Of a DNA stretch of 64,000 nt, positions 24,630 through 36,600 are shown piece after piece. The stretch is taken from the NCBI GenBank assembly GCA_963678705.1, contig OY783209.1, positions 13,950,001 through 14,014,000 on the forward strand, read 5' to 3'. Positions within the stretch are counted from its first letter, which is position 1, and the number at the start of each line of letters is the position of its first letter. Source of the stretch: Panorpa germanica (taxonomy: Eukaryota; Arthropoda; Insecta; Mecoptera; Panorpidae). A model generated the notes under the pieces. It was not told the origin of the DNA. It made no database searches and was given only the letters and a program-made list of their open reading frames with translations. Position numbers and translations under genes: made by a program.

Positions 24630-27600
24630 TAATTGTGTGCCTTTCGGCTTTACAATCTACATTCTTAATACATTTCATAGAACTTCAACTTAAAATTAAA
24701 CTTAAACTATTCTAGACCTTTTTATTTCAAATAGAGGATTTTCGGAAAGGAGATAAGAACAAGAGGTAGATGACGGAGATAGAGACAATAATAACATAGT
24801 AAAGGTAGAGAGTCAAGAAGGAAAGAGTAAAGTAAGAGAGTCAAGAGGAAATAGTAAAGACAGAGCCTCTAGGCCTGTGATAGACATAAGTGGAGAAGTG
24901 AAAACGAAGAGAGAAGGCAGGAAGGATAGTGAAAAGATAATAGAGGGTCTCTCGAGAGGAGACAAGGAAGGCAAGAGGTGATAGATGAAAATACAGGCTA
25001 TAAGAAAGGAGAAGCAGAAAACGGTTTGCTGAGAGGAGACAAAGAAGACAAGAGGTGAGGAAACGGTGAGAATGAAGGAAGACTAGGGAAAATGAAGGAA
25101 GAGGGTCAAGAGAAGAAGAAGCAGAAAGTACTTTTGGAAATAAAAAGGTCTAGAATACTACTACTAATCAGACTCTTCAGGAATTCTAAACCCAATACTA
25201 GTATACTCCTAGTATTTCTTACTAGTATAATGTTCATGATATTCCTCTTTTTATAGAAAAAACACAAAGGGACACATACATTTTAAAATATAATTGTTTT
25301 AGTAATCAATTACTGAAAAATAATATTTGGCAATAAGACCAAGTTAACAGCTAGCTTTAAATTTTATTCACAAATATAACATACACGACTTAAGACATCA
25401 AATAGAATTATGGTTTCTTGAATTATATAATAAATTTACTCAAAATCGAATTCGTATGAAGTTCGTAATGAGTTCACAGAACGAACTTGCCTTAACAATT
25501 GATTTGTCAAAGAACCTTAATTCTATTTTATGGTTTAATTTTATCTGTAATAACTCACCTGTGATAACAATCTTCGGTGCGATTAAATTTCCTGCACAGA
25601 CAAAGTTTATTTCTTTATTATTTATTATGTAAATTGCAACCATCCAAGGCCAGTCTCCAGCTGCACTTATTTCAGCGTTACGAGTTAAATTATTTGGACG
25701 TGTATTTGATACACCGCAGGTATCGGATAATTCTCCAATTCTAAAAAGAAATAATTATCAGGTAGACCACAAGCAAAAAATCAAATTCTCTTTATATTTT
25801 AAACATTTTTATTTTCATTAACTGTCGTTTATTTGACTCCATTTAGGTGTATTAAATTGACGAACATGAACATAATATATCACGTTATAACATAAATGGA
25901 ATATAACACGCACCCTTGCAATATGTGTCAAAGAAGTTAAACATAATTAATTAATAAACATGTGGCGTTTTCTTTTCATAAAAAAGTTATTACTTATTAG
26001 TGTTACGCTTATTTTGCTCTTGTTTTTAATCTACCGGTACACAGGAAATTATTTTTATTAATAAAATGCGATAACATTCAGACAACATTAATTTTGCAAT
26101 GGGCTTGCGTCCTCATTTTTTAGTGGTCGATTTTTCAATTGTTGATTGAAATTGATGTTAATAAATGTGTATTGGTGTGTCTATTTTAATAAATATCTAA
26201 ATATTAACGGAGATATAGCAATTAAAAGTTTAAATTGTAGTTTTAGCGCTAGAAATGGTCGGCCATATTTGTATGACGTGAAATGCATTTTAACTTGAGT
26301 AGGTCAATGCTGTGGTAATGTTATGTAGCTGTTGGTAGTCAAATAATCAAGTTAAGCCCAAGAATAATAAGTTTTATTTTATTTAACCCTGCCAAGGCAG
26401 ACATAATATTGAAATTTTATTATTCCTTGAAATAGCTGTAAATAATATTTGATATTTTGATATATAAATACATATAGCAGAGATTTCTGAGCTGTAAAGT
26501 TGGTAACCTTACACAAGGATTGTGATGTCACATGCACTTGGAATGTGTACAACGTTGAATTCCTTTAATAATTAAAGAGACAAAATGACTTATTTAATTA
26601 TTAATATCTCCTAACATATAAGGAGTTATTAAAAAATAATTGAACATTTGAGGTTTTAGTAACCCACTTTATCAATATATAGTAAACTTTTATAGAAATT
26701 AAGACATAGGACACAAGCCCATTGTACACAAAATTAATTGTACTGATTTGAAGTTTAGAAAAAAAGCTAAAGGACGCCAGCATTTTTTCTTGAACAGAAA
26801 ACACTAATGGTTAATATGGCTGACTCTGCTATACTGCTACAATATACAAAGCGACTTACATCATGCCTAAAAACACTGCCAGCTGAACATATCAACTGTA
26901 TCGTTATGTGTGGTACAGACTGGTGCGACATAAACATGCAATCCATGACATAGACATCCAACATTTATCTCTTTTCATTCATAAGTTGACATTATTTAGA
27001 CATGAGTGTACTAAGTGTGTTGTACTTTTAACATACAGACTAGCGCGACACTAATAAAACTCTATCCTAGGTAGTATTTTTATGAAATAAAAATGTTGCA
27101 ATCCCAAGTCGGAATATCTAAAAAAAAAATTACGGTTTTGAATGTAATCACGAACAAAAGGGTCGAGTACCTACTCAGTCTCTAGTATAATCTCAATGTG
27201 TCTTACTTTTTTTTAGTTTAGTAAATAAATAAAAAGAATTGATTGAGTTTTATTATTTTTTTTTTGTAAATATTTTGTTTCTAAAGCAAATGGAAAGAAT
27301 TCTTTCGAAATATGAAAACTTTTGACGTATTAAGTTGCATGTTGCACTAGTGTGGACGTGTTGTACAACTACTTACAAAAACTGTTGGATGTCGCATGTT
27401 TATCTCGCACGTATGTGTACCATACTTTAAATTATAACATAAATAATTTTAAATTGTAATGCGACAAGGTAGTGAGCTCAGTTATTTGCTACTAACATCT
27501 AGATCTGCACCCATCTGCGTATCTACCGTAACCCTCCTACTCATTGAGGCTCTATAACAATTATAATGCAAATTATAAATAATTCACTTGCTTCACCGGT

Positions 27601-30600
27601 TGAGTAAAAGCATAAAGCTTCAGCGCCATCCATTTTCAAGGGTAGTTGCCTCTTTACATTTCTTTAAATCCGTAATTTCATTTTAATTAAATATTTTTAA
27701 TTGATTGTATTTATACATCTTATAATTCCATTTAGTCCCTTTATACAAATTAGTACAAATTTAAATATTTCAAGATAGTTCCAGCGTGAAACGACTTTTT
27801 GATAAATATTCTTAACTTTTTGTTTATAGGCTAAAAAAAACGTTTACCAATTAATCTCAAAACTGCAGAATTTTCGGCCGTTCAGGCCAGATAACTAATA
27901 ACAAAGTTAGAAATTTTCAGTCTCACCTCTCATTTGAAGGATATCCGCCCAACTATTTTCTATTATACAAAAAAAATCTATCGACAGAATTTTGAAAAAA
28001 AAATTAGGAGCAAGAAAAATGTTTTTTAAACCAATTAACAACATGAATAGCACTTCACCATTTTGTATTCAAGATATAATAATTTAAAATATCATTTTTT
28101 AAATCTCAACACAGATGTGTTAGTATATGTTCTGACTGTACTATACCACGCTGGAACATTCTTAATATATACAATGTCATACAGATTCATTGAGAAAACA
28201 CGACTTACCTGTAAGTTATTGGTGGTGGTTGTGTCGTGGGCACCACATCCGGCTTCTTTTGAACTAATGTAAGACGTTTACAAGTTCTAGGAAGATAAGT
28301 ACAAATATCCGAAATCGGATTCAATGGACTCCATTTGTTAATACACTTCCAAGCTTCTTCTACCGAAGGATACTTCCTAAAACAATATTCTGCGAGTTGC
28401 GTGACCAATGTGTACCGTAATATGAAAGTCAAACCCAAATCTAGAAAAAACACATGCATGCATATTTAGTGTCTGCCATTTTTCGTCATAACAAATTCGA
28501 AATCGAAAAACTACAAAAATGCACTTGAAATAATGTGCTAACGAAAATTACGCACTTAAACAATGAAGGACACAAACACACATTTGCACAAATGCAATCA
28601 ATGATAAATTTGTACTCTTTATGCGCAGATTACGATAATACTCGTGTCCAAGAGATTAATAAGTGTATGATTCATTTAAAATATTGGAAGAGTAAATGGT
28701 GCTCGTCATAGAGATTAGAGAAGATATTAAAAAAACTAGTGACTGAAGCACCCATTAAATGTGTACGCCTATCAAACGTGCATAAAAAGGTAAAAAACAA
28801 TAAAATTCACGGGATGCGAGTTTATGTTGCCTGTGCTAATTTGTGCTCATGTTAAATTGTCCATGTGCGCATTTTTCTATCTTTTTAATTACAGATAAAT
28901 ATTGTCTTGTAATGTAATGAGTTCTTATGCAAATTTTAAACTTGCTAGCTTTCTACAAGCTTTTTAAAATCTTCATTTTCTACTTCAAATATTGAAATTA
29001 TCTTGCAATCCAATTTGACACTTGCTAAAAATGGTACTTAAAATATTAGGTATTAGGGGTGGATGAGGAATGGGCTTGTGTCCTCATTTTTTAGTGGTCG
29101 ATTTTTCAATTGTTGATTGAAATTGATGTTAATAAATGTGTATTGGCGTGTGTATTTTATTAAATATCTAAATATTGATGGAGATATAGGAATTAAAAAT
29201 TTGAATTGTAGTTTTAGCGCTAGAAATGGTCGGCCATATTTGTATGACGTGAAATGCATTTTAACGTCAGTTATTTGTTGAGTAGGTCAGTGTTGTGGTA
29301 ATGTTTTGTAGCTGTTGGTACTCAAACAATCCAGTCAAGTCAAAGAATAATAAGTTTTTACTTTATTTAACCCTGTTAAGGCAGACATAATATTGAAATT
29401 TTATTGTTCCTTGAAATAACTGTAAATAATATTTGATATTTTAATATATAAATATATATAGCAGAGATTTATGATCTGTAAGGTTGGTAACCTTACACAA
29501 GGATTGTGATGTCACATGCATTTGGAGTTTGTACATCGTTGAATCCGTTTAATAATTAAAGAGACAAAATGACTTTTTTAATTGTTAATATCTCCTAACA
29601 TATAAGGAGTTATTAAAAAATAATTGAACATTTGAAATTCTAGTAACCCACTATATCAATATATAGTACACTTTTATAGAAATTAAGACATAGGACACAA
29701 GCCCATTGGCGGTCAGTGAGTAATGCCGGTCACATCGAAATTTAAAACTTTCAAAAACATTTCGCTAACGCTACTAGTACCGCCGTCTAGTATACGCCTG
29801 AGTATACTCAATTACCAAACACCGTCATTTTACATCGCGCGCAGTGAGTTGGACAGCTGTGCAAAAGTAAGGACGTGTTTTGTTATAAGAAAAATTAAAA
29901 ATTCGATGAAGGTAAGCTTAAAGTGATTTAAACCGATCAATATCTTTCTAAATGTCAATTATTACCCACATACTAGTGTATCTTATGGACTTGTTGGAAT
30001 TCATGAAAGTTCTTTACGTTTTTAGTGATCAAACAAAAAAACCTTTATCGATTTTTAGGGTAATAGCAATCATTCTTATCGGGTAATAGCGGTCACTGAA
30101 TCTATGCGATTATTCTGAGAGCAAAGGTAGAGTTCTTAGGCGTCTTGACCTGTAGATAATTTTCATAGTCCAAATGTAAAAATAATAATAATATATTTGG
30201 TTTATTATAAAAAAAGAATGTTTTGGTTAATTTTGGTTAAAATATAAAAAATTATTAACATGTATGGTTGAAATAAAAAAAAAAGTTATTTTATTTTATT
30301 AATTACTTCATTTTAGAAGTAAAACTGTGTTAATTTACTACCTAAACATATCTTAACACCATTTGTAACATTATGGAATGCAATAAAGTATTAAGGATTG
30401 AGTAATTTCGATGTACAGTAATACCCCAATAGTAGTATCCCAATTTAAAAAAACGATAGAAAAATAACAGACGGTTAATAAATTGATAATGTGTATCGTA
30501 TTTATCTAAAGTCCACTAAATAAGCTGTGTAAAGAGTCAGTTACTTTTACACAAAGTCCTTAAAATAAGAAAATATTTCGATTACTGCTTCAGTGTCCGC

Positions 30601-33600
30601 CATTCCCATATCTTTCCCTAAAGTTAGAATTAAAATCAATAAAAAATACAATATGTTGCCAGGGGGATTGAAGACTAGAAGGGAGCAAGTGGAGAAGAAG
30701 GAGGACGGAACAGAGGATAAGATTAAACGAATCTTACAGACAGAAAAATAAAAGCAAGAAGAAATGAATAAAATGAGGGAGAGATTAAAAAGATGGAAGA
30801 AGAATTTAAGATATTCATAGAAGAATCGCGCAAGGAAAGATCTTATGATGAGGTTGGAAAAAGAGAGGGAAGAGAAAAAAGAAGAAAGAAAAGAAGAAGA
30901 AAAGAAAAAGGAAGAAACAGAGAAAGAAGTTAGAGAAAAGGTGGAGAATTTGGAAAAAGAACAGGAAATGGCGAGGAAGCGCGAGAAGAGAGACAATGTA
31001 GTTATAAGGGGTTTTAAAACAAACAAAACGGGTGCGGAACTGCGAAAAGAAGTGGAAGAATGAGTACTAAAAGAGTTGAAAGAAGAGGTAAAAATAATGC
31101 AAGCGTTTACGGTTGGAAAAGAAAAGGAAATGGTAATAGTGAGATGTGAGGGAGAAGATCAGAAGAGAAAGATAATGTTGAGAAAAAGTGCATTGAGGAG
31201 TACGGATGTGTATATCGAAGAGGATTTCACATACAAAGAGAGAGAAGTGCAGTGGCAACTGAGACAGTGGGTAAAAAAGAAAATAGGGGAGGGGAAAAAG
31301 GATATGAAGGTCGGTTACAAGAAAGTATGGTGTGAAGGAATGCAGTATATATAGAATGAAAAAAATAAGGAACTGGAAAATCGGGAATTTCGAAAAAAAG
31401 GTGAATGTGGTGGGGGAAAGTAGAGAGAGGGGTAAAAAGGGGAGAGACAAAAGAAGAGAAATAAAAGAGAGGATAAAGACAGGTTTCAGGAACGTGGCGG
31501 GTATAAAAAGAAAAGATAAGGATTTCTGGAGATACATCACAAGCTGGGATATGATTGGGATGGTGGAAACAAGGCTGGATAGCAAAGAACGGGAAGAATG
31601 GGAACGTAAACTACTAAAAACTACAAACGGGTGTGCCAAGGTGCGGTTAGAGAGCATAAGAAAGGAAGACCAAGAGGTGGAATTATAACGGGTGTACGTA
31701 GCGAGTTAAAAGAGGAAGAGGTAGCAGACAGTAGATAAACAGCAGTAAGGAGGACGATAGCACTGGAAGAAGAGACATGGGAAATAGTAATAATATACAG
31801 AAAAGGAAATATAAAAAAACGATGAAAGAAATAAAAGAAGTAATTAAAGATGAGAAACATGAAAACCTATTAATTGGAGGGGACTTCAATTTGGGAGAAT
31901 TTGGAAGTTGGTGTAGTTGGACGAAAAATGGGGAAATAGTAAAAAGAAATGAAAAACAAAACAATAAACGCCGAGAGAAAAGAAATAATAAAAATGCTAG
32001 ATGAACAAAGATGGATAGTGTTAAATGGGAACAAGGAAGGAGAATATACCTATGTGGCTGGGAGGAGAAAAGAAGGTAGCCAGAATGAAAGTGGAAGAGA
32101 GGGTGGACTCGGATCATCTACCTTTGGTGGTGAATTTAGCCAAAGGTAAGAGCCAAGTAAGGAAATAAAAAAGGAAGAGTGGACGAAACACTTTATGGGA
32201 GTACTAGGAGGAAAGAAAATAAACGAGAGTACAAAGAATGGAAATAAAGAGAATGAGAAACTAAATGAAATAAGAACACAAATTCAAAAACTCAAGAAAA
32301 AGAAACCACCAGGTAGAGATGGATTAAAGAACGAAGCGTGGAAAGTTGGGCGGGAAATGATAAAGGATGGATTACTGACAGCGTTGAATAAGATATGGAG
32401 ACTTGAGGAGCTGAAGAGAAGGGATACTAAGTCCAATATACAGAAAGGGAAACAGACACGAAGCCAAGAATTATAGAGGAATTACACTATTGAATACGGG
32501 GTATAGGATCTATGCAGGAATAGTGCGAGAAAGGTTGGAGGAAGAGATAACACTAAAAGGAATAATTCCAGAAACGCAAGCAGGGTTCAGAACTGAACTA
32601 TATAGTGGAAACAGAACTAAAGGAAAAAGGAGGAAAGATTTATGCTATGTTTATTGACCTGAAAGCAGCATTCGATATGGTAAACAGGGAGAAGTTGTGG
32701 GAATATATGAGACGGAAAAAAATAGATGAGAACATAGTTGAGAGAATTGAAGAAATCTGCAAAGAGACAAAGATGCGAGTAAGAGTTGGGGGTAAAGAGT
32801 CAGAAGAATTCTGGACAGAGAAGAGTGTGAGGCAAGGTTGTCCTCTGAGTCCAATTTTATTTTTGATATACATAGCAGATATGGAGGGGTAATGAAAAGA
32901 GGACAAGATGGAAGTGTGGTAATAGGAAGAAACAGCAAGATATGGACCTTAGCCTACGCAGACGATATAGTCCTGTGGGCAAAAAGGAAGGGAGAACTAC
33001 AGGAGATGACTATACGACTATATCATACATAAACAGGAAAGGGCCAGAACTAAATGCAGAAAAAATAAAAATAATGGTATTCAAAAAAGAAGGAGGAAAA
33101 AGAATACAGAAAATGTGGAAATATAAAACAGAGGACATTGGAGAAAGTAAAAGAATTTAGATATCTGGGTTACACATTTAAAAAGAACAATGGAGAAGAG
33201 GCGCACATAAAGGAGGTAGCAAAGAAGGCGGATTTAGCAATGCAAAGGGTGTGGAGATTAGGAGAAAATGTGTTTGGGGCGGATATACAAAAGAGACTAT
33301 GGATATTCGATAGATTAATAACCAGTATGATGATGTATGGAACAGAGATATGGGGGTGGAAGGAGCAAGAGAAGTTGGAAAGAATACAGGAGAGATAGAG
33401 TAGACCGAGGCGAATCGGATCAATTTTTTTATAAGAGTGTAAAAATCATACTAAAATGTAATATGTGTAACATTTATTGACAAATTTGTAATCAGTAACA
33501 ATCCAGCTACGCAAATAATATTTCAAAAGTTAAATTGTTCACAAATTCTCCAAAATATAAGCTTAAAACTTAAAAAACAGAAATATCCAAATCGCCCCAA

Positions 33601-36600
33601 TTTACGGGGCGAATGGGATCGTACATAACATATAACTAAATTAAAAAATTTTAGCACTACAGGCTTTGGAATCATTTACAAAATTTTAATAATGAATAAT
33701 AAGATCAATATTAATTACTAGCACATAAATCACATATATACGGGCCTTTTAGCCCTCCCATATCAGCATTTCTCTGTTTTGCAGATGAACCTTTGATTTT
33801 TATTCCAGACGTTCTTTTATTATTATTCACATTTTCTTTGTTATCAGTCTTTTTCTCCATTTTTCCATTTTTATTTTCAGTCTTAAGTTTTTTCTTAGCA
33901 TATTTTTCGAGAAGATTAATCTTACTCTGGGGTGATGTCAAATGCAAAATTGGTTTTGTAGTTTTACGACATTTCTTAGTTGCGGCCGGCGGTGTCTTGA
34001 ATGGTGATGGAAGAATTTCTTCAATCACTTCAGTAGTGCTGGGTGATTGGGCTGTATCAGATTGTTGTGAACTAGAGGACTCTATCTGCGGCTTCTTTCA
34101 TTCTTTTATTGGACCATTCTCCCTCATTTGTATTTCTGTTGTAGGTGCGAACTATCTTAAATGAAATTAAAATGCATCATTAACCTTAAATATAAATTAT
34201 ATCATTTTAAAAAAAAAGTGATCCAATTCGCCCCCGATGACGCAATCCAAATAACCCCATGTTAAAGACTTTTGAAATAAATATTTTACACATTAACCTA
34301 AAATACTGTGTTCAAAATTTAAAATGTTTTCAAAAATAGACCCCTTCCCATTTCATATAAACCATATAATTCAAAGTTTTAACACAAATTCTTAGAATGA
34401 CACAAAGAAATGGTAAGAACTTACCTAAGATGAGCGCTAAAATTGTAACACACACAAACACTCGACTCGATAAAAAGCACCGCTAGCACTGATGTACTAG
34501 TTGAATCAAAACAATACCGGTGGCAAGAGGTGCGGGGCTGCAGCTAGTCCTAAGACACCAGTCGCTAATGTTCTGTATCAATCCGTTATTAAAAAAAATT
34601 ACGTATTTCTTATTTCGATCCGATTCATCCATTGATCCGATTCGCCTCGGTCTACCCTACATTAAATGGATACAAGAGCGGGATAGGTGTACGCCAGGAT
34701 ACTTGATAATGGAAGAACTAAATAGGGACAAGATAAGAATTAAAGCAGGTGGAAGAGCAGTAAAATATGAGGTGCAAATGAGCAGCGCTGAAAACAAAAT
34801 TTTAAAGAAAATAAGGGAAGAGATTAGAAAGAATATGCCCAAAAAAGAGAAAGGATTATTTTGAAAGGAGTGGAATGGCGATCGAGGAGGCAGAAAGAAG
34901 AAGAGAAGGAGGCGCAAGTGTGGAAGAGGAGCTAAGGAGAAGGGACAAGGAGATACAGCAACACGAAAGAATGGAAAAAATCGAGAAGAGCAATTACAAC
35001 ATAAGATATAAAAGGATTTGGGAGAGAGAGATACCACAGTACCTAAGAGAAAAAGACATAAAAAACATGAGAAGGATTGCAAGGTTTAGATTGGGAAACG
35101 AGGAGAATGGTAGCAGATACTGAGCAAATCGGGAGGAAAGAATGTGTAGAGTGTTCGGAACGGAGATTGAAACACTGGAGCACATTAAATTTGATTGTCA
35201 GGAAAAAGTAGTGAGCGAGAAGAATATTGGGCAGCTATTAAAGGGAGGCTGTAAAGGAAAGAGGTGGATGGCGGAAATAGAAAAAAGGAACGAAAAACAG
35301 GACAATAAATAATCTCGTTATCTAATTTGCATGGGGAACGTGAAGGGAGAGGAAGTACTAAAAATAAAGAATAATTTTTTTTAGTTTTAATAAATAAATA
35401 AAGTTTAGTTTTTAAAGTGGATATTTAGTTTTAAGGAGGTACAGGATGTACCGTCAATATAAAAAGTTTATCTCTCGGTAATATGAAATAGGAATTTCGG
35501 AGTATGTGAGGGAGGAGCAAATATTGGGACTGTACCTTTGAAAATAAATTTTTCAATTCCCTATTAAACTGCTTTTTGCCTGCTAAAATTATTTTTTTAT
35601 GCATATAATAGTTTAATAAATGAAAAACTACCTATAATTATTATCAAATTTAAATTAATTCCATTTAAATTCAAATTAAATATTTTAAAAAATTAATAAA
35701 GAATTTGGCAACGCTGTAAATTTTTCGTATGTTGACGCATGCGTGTTTTGTTTTTTTTTTTTTGACAGCCAAATTGTTATATTTTATATAATATTTATAG
35801 ATATATTAAATATTATATACTGTGCAAATATTTAAAATATTATTTACAATAGTGTGCAATAGAGTGCAATGAAAATGAGTGAAGAAATAAAAAGTTATTA
35901 TTGGAAAGGCAAAAGAGTTACTGAAAAGAATTTTAACCAACGAGTCGCTCAGAATAAATCAGGACAAAAAAGAAAAATAATAGATAACCCAATATCTCCC
36001 ATATGTAATATTGTACAGGGAAGGAGAATAATAGAAATAGATCATTTGGCTAAACACATGAAATGTATGAAATGTAATGGATTATTGGATTTAGAAAGTA
36101 TTACATCAGAAGAACGGCAAGGCTTGGGTTCAATTTTTTACATTTTGTGCATTGTATGCACCTATAAATAATCTTGTGGCAACTGACAAGCAGCATGAAG
36201 TGACTGATTCTACTACAAAAAGAAAACGCTTTGACGTCAATTCCAAAGTTGTCATTGGTAAATAAATTGGACAATAGAAAATAATTATATATGTGTATTG
36301 TGTATGTAATATATATGCACTATTTTCCTAGGTGCGCTACATGCTGGGATGAGACACACCTAAACAAGCTTTTAGCGTCATTAAATATTCCATCACTTGA
36401 TGGAAAAACTTTCAAAAATTATGAATATGAAATAGGAACAACTATTGAGGAGGTGGCCAAGGATAATTGTCGTGAATGGGCCAAAGTCGAATGAAAAATG
36501 ACAATTCAAAATTCTGAGAAAATTCAACAGCATTACAGGCATTACAAATTAAATTATTTCATCTTTAAAATTGGCAATCGATTGAAAATTAATATTTAAA

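Noticed and set aside
28205..28459. Exon 3 ORF as a stand-alone gene starting at the in-frame ATG at 28459
   Set aside because: That ATG lies upstream of a good acceptor (TTTCTAG); the exon phases fit exons 2 and 4, so it is an internal exon.
30547..32117. Long minus-strand Ser/Phe/Leu-rich frames (30547-31026, 31067-31657, 31683-32117)
   Set aside because: They are the antisense of the Lys/Glu-rich LINE K ORFs on plus; purine-rich coding strands create open Phe/Ser frames on the other strand.
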